A stretch of 64,000 nt of DNA from Eutrigla gurnardus (taxonomy: Eukaryota > Chordata > Actinopteri > Perciformes > Triglidae), in NCBI GenBank assembly GCA_963514095.1, contig OY741285.1, forward strand, positions 14,435,320 to 14,499,319, in the 5' to 3' direction. Shown piece after piece: positions 47,098-56,540 of the stretch. The notes under the pieces were generated by a model. The model made no database searches, was not told the origin of the DNA, and saw only the letters and a program-made list of their open reading frames with translations. Made by a program: the position numbers and the translations under genes. Within the stretch, counting starts at the first letter, position 1. Each line of letters opens with the position of its first letter.

Positions 47098-50000
47098 TCC
47101 ATCCATCCATCCATTTTCTTCCGCTTATCCGGTACCGGGTCGCGGGGGCAGCTGCCTGAGCAGGGACGCCCAGACTTCCCTCTCCCCGGACACTTCCCCT
47201 AGCTCCTCCGGGAGGACCCCAAGGCGTTCCCAGGCCAGCCGGGTGACATAGTCACTCCAGCGTGTCCTGGGTCTTCCTCGGGGTCTCCTCCCGGTGGGGC
47301 ATGCCTGGAACACCTCCCGAGGGAGGCGTCCAGGGGGCATCCGATGCAGATGCCCGAGCCACCTCAACTGGCTCCTCTCGATGTGGAGGAGCAGCGGCTC
47401 TACTCCGAGCTCCCCCCGTGTGACGGAGCTCCTCACCCTATCTCTAAGGGAGCGCCCCGCCACCCTGCGGAGGAAGCTCATTTCGGCCGCTTGTATCCGG
47501 GATCTTATTCTTTCGGTCATGACCCAAAGTTCATGACCATAGGTGAGGGTAGGAACGTAGATTGACCGGTAAACCGAGAGCTTCGCCTTTCGGCTTAGCT
47601 CTCTCTTTACCACGACGGACCGATACAGCGACCGCATTACTGCAGCCGCTGCACCGATCCGCCTGTCAATCTCGCGTTCCATCCTTCCCTCACTCGTGAA
47701 CAAGACCCCAAGATACTTAAACTCCTCCACTTGAGGCAGGAACTCCCCCTCAACCTGGAGGGAGCAAGCCACCTTTTTCCGGTCGAGAACCATGGCCTCA
47801 GATTTGGAGGTGCTAATCCTCATCCCGGCTGCTTCACACTCGGCTGCAAACCGCCCCAGGACATGCTGGAGGTCCTGGCTCGAAGGAGCCAACAAGACCA
47901 CATCGTCCGCAAAAAGCAGGGATGAAATCCAGTGGCTCCCGAACCAGATCCCCTCCGGCCCACGGCTGCACCTAGAAATCCTGTCCATAAAAATAATGAA
48001 CAGGACCGGTGACAAAGGGCAGCCCTGCCGGAGTCCAACATGCACCTGGAACAGGTCTGACTTACTGCCGGCAATGCGAACCAAGCTCCTGCTCCGGTCA
48101 TACAGGGACCGAACAGCCCTTAGCAGAGGGCCCCCGACCCCGTACTCCCGAAGTACCTCCCACAGAATGCCACGAGGGACACGGTCGAATGCCTTCTCCA
48201 AGTCCACAAAACACATGTGGACTGGTTGGGCAAACTCCCATGAACCCTCGAGCACCCTGCGGAGGGTATAGAGCTGGTCCAGTGTTCCACAGCCAGGACG
48301 AAAACCGCATTGTTCCTCCTGAATCCGAGGTTCGACTATCGGCCTAATTCTCCTCTCCAGCACCCTGGAATAGACTTTCCCGGGGAGGCTGAGAAGTGTG
48401 ATCCCCCGATAGTTGGAACACACCCTCCGGTCCCCCTTTTTGAATAGAGGGACCACCACCCCGGTCTGCCAGTCCAGAGGCACTGTCCCCGACTGCCACG
48501 CGATGTTGCAGAGACGTGTCAACCAAGACAGCCCCACAACATCCAGAGACTTGAGGTACTCAGGGTGGATCTCATCCACCCCCGGTGCCTTGCCACCGGG
48601 GAGCTTCTTAACTACCTCGGTGACTTCAGCCCGTGTAATGGGTGGATGAACCTCTGAGTCTCCAGCCTCTGCTTCCCCAATGGGAGACGTGTCAGTGGGG
48701 TTGAGGAGATCCTCGAAGTATTCCTTCCACCGCCCGACGATATCCCCAGTCGAAGTCAGCAGCTCCCCACCTCCACCGTAAACAGTGTTGGTGGGGGGCT
48801 GCTTCCCCTTCCTAAGGCGCCGGATGGTTTGCCAGAATTTCCTCGAGGCCGACCGATAGTCCTCCTCCATGGCCTCCCCGAACTCTTCCCAGACCCGAAC
48901 TTTTGCTTCAGCGACCGCCCGTGCTGCAGCACGCTTGGCCTGCCGGTACCCGTCAGCTGCCTCGGGAGTCCCCCGAGCCAACCAGGTTCGGTAAGACTCC
49001 TTCTTCAGCTTGACAGCATCCCTTACTTCCGGTGTCCACCACCGGGTTCGGGGATTGCCACCACGACAGGCACCGGAGACCTTACGGCCACAGCTTCGAA
49101 CAGCCGCGTCAACAATGGAGGCAGAGAACAAGGTCCATTCGGACTCAATGTCCCCAGCCTCCCTCGGGATCTGGTCATAGCTCTCCCGGAGGTGGGAGTT
49201 GAAGACCTCCCTGACAGAGGGTTCCACCAGACGTTCCCAGCAGACCCTCACAACGCGTTTAGGTCTGCCAAGTCTGTCCAGCTTCCTCCCCTGCCAGCGG
49301 ATCCAACTCACCACCAGGTGGTGATCAGTTGACAGCTCAGCCCCTCTCTTCACCCGAGTGTCCAAAACATACGGCCGGAGGTCAGATGACACAACCACAA
49401 AGTCGATCATTGACCTCCGGCCTAGGGTGTCCTGGTGCCATGTGCACTGATGGACACCCTTATGTTTGAACATGGTGTTCGTTATGGACAAACCGTGACC
49501 AGCACAGAAGTCCAATAACAGAACCCCACTCGGGTTCTGATCGGGGAGGCCGTTCCTCCCAATCACGCCCCTCCAGGTAACACTGTCGTTGCCCACGTGA
49601 GCGTTGAAGTCCCCCAGTAAAACAATGGAGTCCCCGGTTGGAGCACTCTCAAGTACCCCTCCCAAGGACTCCAAGAAGGCCGGGTACTCTGCACTGCCGT
49701 TTGGCCCATAGGCCGAAACAACAGTGAGAGACCTATCCCCGACCCGAAGGCGCAGGGAAACGACCCTCTCGTTCACCGGGGAAAACTCCAACACATGGCG
49801 GCCGAGCTGGGGGGCTATGAGCAAGCCCACACCTGCTCGGCGCCTTTCACCGTGGGCAACTCCAGAGTAGAAGAGAGTCCAGCCTCTCTCAAGGAATTGG
49901 GTTCCAGAGCCCAGACTGTGCGTGGAGGTGAGCCCGACTACCTGTAGCCGGTAGCGCTCTACCTCCCGCACTAGCTCAGGCTCTTTACCCCCCAGTGAGG

Positions 50001-50457
50001 TGACATTCCATGTCCCCATGGCTAGAGTCACCGTCCGGGGATTGGGTCGCCGGGGCACCCGCCCAGGACAGCCACCCAAATCCCACCGCACCGGCCCCTT
50101 CTGAACCCTCCTGCGGGTGGTGGGCCTACAGGAGGGCGGGCCCACGTCGCTCTTTCGGGCTGTGCCCGGCCGGGTCCCGTGGGCACAGACCCGGCCACCA
50201 GGCGCTCGCCTGCGAGCCCCAACCCCGGGCCTGGCTCCAGGGTGGGGCCCCGGTGACGCCAATCCGGGCGACGTGAACGTCCTCGATTTTAGCTTTTTCA
50301 TTAGGGGTTTGGAACCGCTCTTAGTCTGACCTGTCACCTAGGACCTGTTTGCCTTGGGAGACCCTACCAGGGGCATTAAGCCCCGGACAACATAGCTCCT
50401 AGGATCATTCAGGTGCTCAAACCCCTCCACCACGATAAGGTGTCGGTTCAAGGAGGA
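47098..50457 (-). mobile_element. RTE-clade LINE nested in the L1, apparently full length
   Basis: A 3,360-bp insertion on the - strand flanked by an 11-bp target duplication, GTTATCTGACA (47087-47097 and 50458-50468). The 5' UTR (50457-50302) begins with the sequence common to fish elements of this type (CACCTTATCGTGGTGGAGG). The 3' UTR is very short: after the stop, GCGGAAGAAAA and then GGAT repeats. It resembles the Expander/Rex3-like RTE elements of teleosts by its GATG/GGAT tail and its single APE-RT ORF. It interrupts the L1 within the endonuclease-RT linker. Confidence 0.9.
47125..50301 (-). CDS. RTE-type retrotransposon polyprotein (APE endonuclease + reverse transcriptase)
   Basis: An uninterrupted 1,058-codon ORF starting at the first ATG (50301). 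A GTG-initiated extension of 12 codons exists but is unlikely to be used. Residues 1-95 are Pro/Arg/Gly-rich and may be untranslated or poorly conserved, and a second good start is MGTWNVTSLGG at about residue 95. The AP-endonuclease domain (about 95-335) shows GTWN, SAYGPNG, LLGDFNAH, RRSMIDFVV and STDHHLV. The reverse transcriptase shows YRGITLL, FVDLEKAFDRVPR, RQGCPLSPVLF and LLFADDVVLLA, so all catalytic Asp residues are present. The C-terminal part ends in an Arg-rich segment (RGRPRTRWSDY). The position of the usual endonuclease Glu reads GLTSTHS, to be checked against the family. Codon use is GC-rich compared with the surrounding L1. Possibly still able to move. Confidence 0.92.
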   Translation of the reverse strand: MKKLKSRTFTSPGLASPGPHPGARPGVGARRRAPGGRVCAHGTRPGTARKSDVGPPSCRPTTRRRVQKGPVRWDLGGCPGRVPRRPNPRTVTLAMGTWNVTSLGGKEPELVREVERYRLQVVGLTSTHSLGSGTQFLERGWTLFYSGVAHGERRRAGVGLLIAPQLGRHVLEFSPVNERVVSLRLRVGDRSLTVVSAYGPNGSAEYPAFLESLGGVLESAPTGDSIVLLGDFNAHVGNDSVTWRGVIGRNGLPDQNPSGVLLLDFCAGHGLSITNTMFKHKGVHQCTWHQDTLGRRSMIDFVVVSSDLRPYVLDTRVKRGAELSTDHHLVVSWIRWQGRKLDRLGRPKRVVRVCWERLVEPSVREVFNSHLRESYDQIPREAGDIESEWTLFSASIVDAAVRSCGRKVSGACRGGNPRTRWWTPEVRDAVKLKKESYRTWLARGTPEAADGYRQAKRAAARAVAEAKVRVWEEFGEAMEEDYRSASRKFWQTIRRLRKGKQPPTNTVYGGGGELLTSTGDIVGRWKEYFEDLLNPTDTSPIGEAEAGDSEVHPPITRAEVTEVVKKLPGGKAPGVDEIHPEYLKSLDVVGLSWLTRLCNIAWQSGTVPLDWQTGVVVPLFKKGDRRVCSNYRGITLLSLPGKVYSRVLERRIRPIVEPRIQEEQCGFRPGCGTLDQLYTLRRVLEGSWEFAQPVHMCFVDLEKAFDRVPRGILWEVLREYGVGGPLLRAVRSLYDRSRSLVRIAGSKSDLFQVHVGLRQGCPLSPVLFIIFMDRISRCSRGPEGIWFGSHWISSLLFADDVVLLAPSSQDLQHVLGRFAAECEAAGMRISTSKSEAMVLDRKKVACSLQVEGEFLPQVEEFKYLGVLFTSEGRMEREIDRRIGAAAAVMRSLYRSVVVKRELSRKAKLSVYRSIYVPTLTYGHELWVMTERIRSRIQAAEMSFLRRVAGRSLRDRVRSSVTRGELGVEPLLLHIERSQLRWLGHLHRMPPGRLPREVFQACPTGRRPRGRPRTRWSDYVTRLAWERLGVLPEELGEVSGEREVWASLLRQLPPRPGTG

Positions 50458-51768
50458 GTTATCTGACAGTAGTGTGGTATTAAAACGCCATTGAGGTCGA
50501 CTACTGTAGTTTTGACGAAAAATTAGATTCATTGCTATGGGGGCATGGTCCGACTCTACAATGGCTGAGTATTCAACCGTCTCTACTGAATTCAAAAGTC
50601 TTCGGTCAATAAAAAAATAATCAATCCTAGAGTAGGTATGATGCACATTTGAAAAAAAAGAAAATGTCTTACTATGGGGATTACAATGCCGCCATGGATC
50701 AACACAAGCTGCCTGGTTGAAAAATTCTACTAACCTACTAGCCATTTTGGAGAGAGTTTGCGCTTTGGGATTAGACCTGTCTAAGTTAGGATCCATTACG
50801 CAATTAAAGTCTCCCCCCAAAATCAACAGGTTAGCTTCAAGGTCAGGCAGCTGAGAGATAACCCTTTGCACAAATCCCACGTCGTCCCAATTGGGAGCAT
50901 AGATATTAACCATTAAGACGGGAGTGTGGTAAAGTGTCCCTGATACTATAACATACCAATACCTTGTGGGTCAGAAGTGAAGTTGGAAGTGATAAATTGA
51001 ATTTTTTTGTGCATTATTATTGCTGTTCCCCTTGCTTTACTGTTAAAACTAGAATGAAATATGTGGCCCACCCAGTGTTTCTTTAAACGCAGTTGGTCTG
51101 AACTTCTTAAATGCGTTTCCTGGAGGAACGCAATATCTGTTTTCATATTTTTTATATGAGAGAGTATTCTACCTCTTTTTACAGGACCATTGAGGCCTTT
51201 AACATTCCAAAACATAAACTTCACGGCTGGGCCGGCGTAATTAGTACTATCACTAGCCATATCCACACATTAGACACACTGATGTGAACAATGTTAGTCT
51301 GTATCTCATGACATACCAACCGTCAGTCATACCTAACACCATTGAAGAAGGTGGTACAGAGTAAGAAACAAAAAGCTGACAAACAGCAAGAATACAAATA
51401 ATGTTAAATGTCCAGTCAACCCATTCATCCCCAGAAAATGCAACCCATCCTAACTCTGCTAGAACAGCAGCACGCAGGACTCGTCCCTCTTCTCCCAAAA
51501 GCACATGTTTGAACAGTAACCTCACTCTCCAGAGAGCTCCTGAATAATGACATAGATAAAAAAAAAAAAAAATAGTGGAGAGGTCCACCTATAACCTTAA
51601 ATGTTTGATCACAATTAAATGAACAAGTGAATAGTAAACTTACTTAAGCTTAAAGATCACGGACCAAGAAGTGTCCCCTGAAGCATGACTCACAGTTTGC
51701 AACAGTTCCCTTTTTCCTCCAATTGCAAATGCACGGCTACATTAACCATGGCTGGATATGTTGTGCAA

Positions 51769-52310
51769 TCACTCCTGCTCCACCGACTCAGCTGGAGCAT
51801 CCTCATTCAGGAGGCCTGGGGTTCCCTCAACCCTTTGTGAGTAGAATTTCTCAGCGCCCTCAGGTGTCTCGAACTGCAGTGTTTCCTTTCCGTAATAAAC
51901 ACGGAGGCGGGCAGGATAAAGTAGGTTGAACTGAATTCCTTTCTTGTAAAAGGCTCCTTTAACTTTCTTAAAAGCTGCGCGCTTCCTTGACAGGTGGGCG
52001 CTGTGATCGGGATAAAATCTCAGGGAGTTTTCCTTGAATATCATCTCGTTCTGCCTTGCCCAGCTCAGGACTCGCTCGCGGTCTTCAAAGTTGTGGAAAG
52101 CGGCGATTATGGGTCTCGGACTCGTCTGCTTACCCTTCGTAGGTTTCCGTAGCGTAACCCGGTGGGCTCGTTCCAATTTAGGTGGTGAATGGAAAGTGTC
52201 ACCCATATACTCCTTTAAGAGAGTCGAGACGAACGTGACCATGTTGTCTGCTTTATTTTCGCCAGTAGCGTCCCAAAGTCGTCGGCATTAGCATTAGCAG
52301 CAGTCGCCAT
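51769..52310 (-). pseudogene. L1 ORF1 (RNA-binding protein), internally deleted
   Basis: It starts at ATG 52310 (MATAANANADDFGTLLAKIK), reads about 29 codons and then needs a frame change near 52242. From there it continues with FVSTLLKEYMGDTFHSPPKL, ERAHRV, PRPIIAAFHNFEDRERVLSW and a basic C-terminus ending VEQE. The latter part matches the RNA-recognition and C-terminal domains of L1 ORF1 proteins. The coiled-coil that should lie between the N-terminus and the RNA-recognition domain, and the start of the latter, are missing. ORF1 is therefore much shorter than normal (normally over 300 aa) and cannot form the usual trimer. Confidence 0.8.
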
Positions 52311-52534
52311 GCTAGCTAGTTTGCTACTCGGCGTTCGGCTAGATTTCTTCTCAGACTCTCTTGGACATGTTTAGTACCCGAAATTAAGCGGTCGTGAATA
52401 AACTTACGAAACTATTACTTCGGTGTAAGGTCGTGTATATAGGCGTTTTCAGGTAGTTATAGTCAATATCTCAGGAGACCCTCGTTCTCACGTCTTGCTC
52501 CTACATGTTCCAAACCGGAAGCCGCTACCAGCAC

Positions 52535-52822
52535 TCTTAAGCACAGCAAGTGTTACAAGTATATAGACACACGTTGAGCTGTCCTTTTAGTTATTCCTCC
52601 AGTTGTGCTCAATGTAGCCAGAGCAGACAGGATGGACGTCCTTCTGCATCATCAGTCAAGGAAAAAAAGGAATGGAGTGGCAGACAGAAGCCGATTGCAG
52701 TACAGGTTTAGAAGTCAGAATCCAAAAGCACATAATGTGGCCTTGGTTCAACACATACAGTAGGTCCAAATAAAGTGATTGAAGTCTTTAAATAAAAAAA
52801 ATAAAAAAAGGGGGGGGTGGGG
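52535..52822. other. Spacer between L1 and duplicated block copy 2
   Basis: 288 bp without a gene, ending in an A-rich then G-rich tract (about 52790-52820). Together with 43659-43811 it is what remains of the original about 440-bp spacer between the tandem genes. Confidence 0.7.
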
Positions 52823-52925
52823 CTCAGCAAATGCTGAATACGAGTCTGGTCAAGAGCATATTAACACCACATGCAGATGTCTGCATTTAAAGTCATTTTA
52901 GGACAGAGACAATTTTATAACAGTT

Positions 52926-52931
52926 TTTATT
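52926..52931 (-). terminator. Poly(A) signal of secreted-protein gene copy 2
   Basis: AATAAA on the - strand in the same relative position as in copy 1, after the probable 3'-UTR intron. Confidence 0.65.
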
Positions 52932-53054
52932 AACTGTAAACAGTTCCACAAGGCTGAAGCTCTGTCAAGTCTCCTGCAACACAAAGAAAAGAGGTAAATT
53001 ATTCATGGTGAACAGCAAGGCGTCAGTCAAGACCCACCCCCGCCCCAATATACC

Positions 53055-54120
53055 TTAGACCTTGATGCCTCCTTTGGCCCCAGTCACTGGTGCAGTCTGG
53101 CCTGGGGAAAGGACAGCCTTGGGGACAGAGACTGGTGGTTCAGGGTACTCTGGGGAGTAGTTGCTGTGGGAAAGGAATTCTCGGAATCGCCTGTAGCGAT
53201 CTTTTGACTGGATGATGTAGAATGAGGGCGGCAGAGGGGACGTCTTACTCGCACTCTGCTGTGTCTTGCCATCAGACCCCAAGAAGCTGAAGTTTGGGAA
53301 CGCAGGACCAGAAAACGAGGAGTACTCTCCCCCTGCAGGCATGCTGGCCCACGGCAGGCCAGGTGGAGAACCAGCACCATAACCGGTATTGGAGGATTCA
53401 GGAGCAGCATAAACACCAAATGTTGGGTTGTAGAATGAAGGATCAGCACCTCTTCCAGGGGCTGCTGGGTTCTGACCTGAAACAAGAGTCAAGGAGAATG
53501 TGTCAGGAAGGTTTGTGTAAAGTATAAAAAAGGCATACCAATAAAAGTCTGGAATGAAAAGACGTAGTTTGTGTTTCAAGTCAACCACTTCAGCTTGTTT
53601 TTTTTAAAGGCTGTATACAGGAGAGCTAAGACAGAAGTCTGGGAGACTTACCACCTTCTGTTGCAGAGTAAATGTTGGTATTAGGATGAGAGTTGTAACC
53701 ATAGTTGAAGGTTGTAGCAGTGTTACCTGCAGCAGGATATGCTGGAGAAGCCCCATAGTATGCTGGAGAGGCCCGATAGGCTGGGGCTGCTGCCATACCA
53801 CCTGAGCCCATGTTGAAGTTTCCACTGGTGCCACCAACAGAGCTAGGAGCCTTCTTCCCAGTGCCAGTAACTGGATGGATAGATTTAAGTTGAGAATGAA
53901 CTTGTGCATCCAATACATAGTCTGTGACAAAGAAGGGGAAACTCACATCCTTTAGTAGGGAAACAAGCACCACTGCTAAACAGCAGCAGACAGATCCAAG
54001 AAACCCTGGAAGACAGAGACATGAAGTCATTTCCAACAAAAAGTTAAATCAAACTCAAACAACCACTTACAATACTGCATGGACCCACTCAACTCACCTC
54101 AAAGACATCCCAGACACCAT
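53055..54120 (-). CDS. Secreted Gly/Ser/Pro/Tyr-rich protein, paralog 2
   Basis: Four coding exons on the - strand: 54120-54098, 54005-53947, 53870-53652 and 53476-53055. They give 240 aa. The splice sites and phases are the same as in paralog 1. The signal peptide is identical. Exon 3 is 21 bp longer and adds seven residues by an extra Y-Y-G-A-S-P-A type unit next to ASPAYP, which is a repeat-unit gain or loss. About nine other residues differ (for example K/E before GGQNP, Y/F in FPN(Y/F)SFLG, R/L and K/Q in the Pro-rich tail). No frame damage is seen, so both copies look functional. I do not recognise the family. Secretion and a structural role are inferred from the signal peptide and composition. 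Confidence 0.82.
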
Positions 54121-54192
54121 GTTGGACTTGAAACAGCAGCCTGTGGAGGTTGTAGCCAGAAGATCTGTGCTGTGAGGAGTGGCTCCTCTGGA

Positions 54193-54198
54193 TTTATA
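54193..54198 (-). promoter_or_regulatory. TATA box of secreted-protein gene copy 2
   Basis: CTATAAATCC on the - strand. Its surroundings are nearly identical to copy 1, so the two genes probably share expression pattern unless upstream differences (the 1.0-kb element in copy 1) matter. Confidence 0.65.
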
Positions 54199-54881
54199 GT
54201 GATGCTCCACATGAGCTCTGCACTAATTAAAGTCATTGATGACACCTGGAACCCAATCAGGCCTGATTGTGTCACAGGAGAGATGTGCACGTTGCTGCTG
54301 GAGGCCAAGTGGAGTCTGAACTGAGGGGGTTGTTGGTGAACCTGCATGATTTTCTTCTGAAATCTTCTCACTGATGGCTTTGTTTAGTGATTGCAGGTCA
54401 TGTAGAGTCATCAGTGTTAAACTGAGACTGTTTCATTACCAGTTAAAAGTTCCTCACGGTACTTTAAGTCCAATGAAGTGCTCGGTGACATAAAAACTAC
54501 ATCCATTAAAAACAGCCAGGCTGTTTGCTCCATTTCATCTCAGACGATCCACTCAACTGACACACAAAAGTAAAATCCCACCATTTTGACACACCTGCTA
54601 CTTCCCCATAGGTGTTGGAAGAGAAGAGTTGAAAAGCAGGCAAGCATTAACACCCTTTATGTTGGACACAAAAGCACTCAGTGAAACTAATACATCATTT
54701 AAATACTCTGGATGGTCTGTGATTAATAACAGAAATAAAATAATGGTGGTCCAACTTGTGTTTGTGGTGCTTAATGTCCTCTGTGACAACTCAGTGGAGA
54801 CAGCACCTCCCCATGATAACAGGCTCAGGGACCAAACCATGAACAATGAAGCACTGCATCCCCAAACCTAACACTATTGAG

Positions 54882-55220
54882 CAGAGGTCTTCAACGTTTC
54901 CAGGCCAAGGACCCCCAAGGCTGATAGTGACATGGAGGAACCCCTATTACATATATCAAGTTGTGTTGCTTATTAAACAGGCCAATATTATGTAATGCAG
55001 CCTATAGTGTCATGTACAACAGTAGGCCTACGTTGTAAAGATGTATGTCTACAATGCTAAGCCATTAAAATACTTGTTACCACAATTTCACAACATAGTA
55101 TTAGAAGATTTTTATTTGCTTGTTTTAGAAAAAAAGTTTGGGATCAAATTATTTCGGGGACTCCCTGCAGTAACTCTGCGGACCCCCTAGGGGTCCCGGA
55201 CCCCCTGTTGAAGATCTCTG
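54882..55220 (+). mobile_element. hAT-type MITE, complete
   Basis: Ends are CAGAGGTCTTCAAC and GTTGAAGATCTCTG (inverted, one mismatch). Flanks are CTATTGAG and CTATGGTG, an 8-bp target duplication with two differences, as expected for an old hAT insertion. There is a shortened echo of its right end (ACTCTGCGGACGCTATGTTG and onward) at about 55352-55388. No ORF. Confidence 0.75.
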
Positions 55221-55435
55221 CTATGGTGGATGGGTGAGGGTCTTGCCACATGACTGTATTATCACTACTATTATATTTGTTTGTGATAGGTTGTATGCAT
55301 GTTAAGGTGTCGTTTTGGACATATTTACATTTTTGGTATAAAAAAAGTTTGCATTAACTCTGCGGACGCTATGTTGAAGATCTCTGCCTTAGAGTGTGAA
55401 CTATTTGGCTTTGTGAGTGTCGTCTTCTTAGAAAT

Positions 55436-56532
55436 TAGGGATGTCCCGATCCGATATTTGGATCGGATCGGCCGCCGATATTAGCAAAAAATGCATATCG
55501 ATATCGGATCGGCCTGCACGGGAAAATCCCGATCCAGTTTTTTTTTTTTTCAAAACTCCGGTCCGTGTTTTCCAGCGCACCGATGTAGGTAATCCATTGC
55601 AGTTATTTTCTGTTTTTCCCCAAAATCCGGTCCGCGTTTTCCAGCACACCTAGCGCACACCTCGCGACCTGTCCAGCATCCACTAAACAACAACAAAACG
55701 GACTTGTCTGTGCATGTCCAGTGTTTCCCCTACCATTGTACAGGCCATAAAATCAATATGCCAAAAATAAGCCACCTATCAATTCATTCATAAATCAATA
55801 ATCATTTACATTAGGAGCGCCTCCGCGCAGCACAGTAGACGCGCAGCCACGTTACGTTCTTCTTCGTGTACTTCACGTGCTTGATGTTGTTCTGATGCCG
55901 CTCTGCCTCGTTAAACCACCACGATGTCGCTTTCTACTTTGAAAACACGGAAAGTTGACACTGTATTTTGATAAGCTGTTTCACTCTTCAGACTCGTGGT
56001 GTGAGCGGAACCGGACCGGTACCGGAACGGGACCGGCTTCCACGCTGCCTGCTCGCACAGATCCGCTTGTGCGCACATCCGCTGATGCAGGTCGAGTGTT
56101 GTCGATAAATATATGCACTCCTTCAAAACAACATCAAGCCATATTGTGTGTGTAGTATTAGGACGTGATGACGTGTGTACGGGCTAAAGCCCGTTTGGGC
56201 TGGAGCAGTGTGAATGCAAAGCAAGGGACTCCCTGTGGGGGGAGGATTGTTTTTGATAAGCTGTGGAACTCTGAGTTAACCTATTTCTACCTGAATTTCT
56301 ATTAACTATTAAGCTGTTGAGAAAACCTATAACTTATATTTTACTTGATAAAATAAGACAATATATGCACTCATGTCATTTTCCAGCCCCTAATTTTGGA
56401 TCATTTCCATCAACCGACATCTTTAATCTTTAATACATGCTTGGATCGGCCGGTATCAGTATCGGCCGATACTAAAAGCTACAATATCGGTATCGGATCG
56501 GAAGTGCAAAAAGCTGGATCGGGACATCCCTA
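55436..56532. mobile_element. Non-autonomous hAT element, 1,097 bp
   Basis: The terminal inverted repeats begin TAGGGATGTCCCGATCC. The 8-bp target duplication TTAGAAAT is perfect (55428-55435 and 56533-56540). Subterminal DNA is packed with GATCGG/CCGATA words in both orientations, which are likely transposase sites. An internal imperfect direct repeat (about CCGGTCCGTGTTTTCCAGCG and its relative 60 bp later) is present. No transposase coding sequence. Confidence 0.9.
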
Positions 56533-56540
56533 TTAGAAAT

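Larger units (their letters stand above)
44232..51266 (-). pseudogene. L1 ORF2 (endonuclease and reverse transcriptase), broken
   Basis: The N-terminal endonuclease reads WNVKGLN and FLQETHL (51266-50946). After a one-base frame slip near 50960 it continues as NIYAPN, GGDFN, SRIDYFF and SDHAPI (to 50469). The frame then resumes beyond the nested RTE at 47086. An in-frame TAG lies at 46703-46705, and there is a frame slip near 46410. The reverse transcriptase (46407-45478) shows SYRPISLLN and LYADDLLLY but lacks the block normally between RGTRxG and YADD (motif with GCPLSP), an in-frame deletion of a few dozen codons. There is a further slip near 45500 and a TAA at about 45135. The C-terminus (44999-44232) holds the CLRC...H...C zinc-knuckle. 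Non-functional. Confidence 0.88.
43812..52523 (-). mobile_element. Decayed L1 retrotransposon, split by a nested LINE
   Basis: The element runs on the - strand. It is flanked by an 11-bp target duplication, GCTACCAGCAC (43801-43811 and 52524-52534). A poly(A) tail is seen as T's at 43814-43831. The order is 5'-UTR (about 52523-52311), ORF1 remnant, ORF2 endonuclease, [RTE insertion], reverse transcriptase, C-terminal zinc-knuckle domain, 3'-UTR and A tail. Leaving out the 3.37-kb nested insertion, it is about 5.3 kb, close to a full-length fish L1. Both ORFs carry several lesions, so it is dead. It inserted into the short spacer between the two secreted-protein genes. Confidence 0.9.
52823..55018 (-). 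repeat. Duplicated gene block, copy 2
   Basis: Counterpart of 40460-43658 without the 1.0-kb insertion. Coding exons, introns, promoter and upstream DNA all align with few substitutions and small indels (a 21-bp coding difference in exon 3, a 12-bp difference in intron 3). The similar divergence in introns and exons points to a young duplication. Confidence 0.9.

Noticed and set aside
53626..54039. 137-codon open frame on the - strand across exons 2 and 3 of copy 2 (CCCLAVVLVSLL type start)
   Set aside because: It reads through the 76-bp intron in a different frame from the signal peptide. The same frame is closed in copy 1, and the start has no promoter context.
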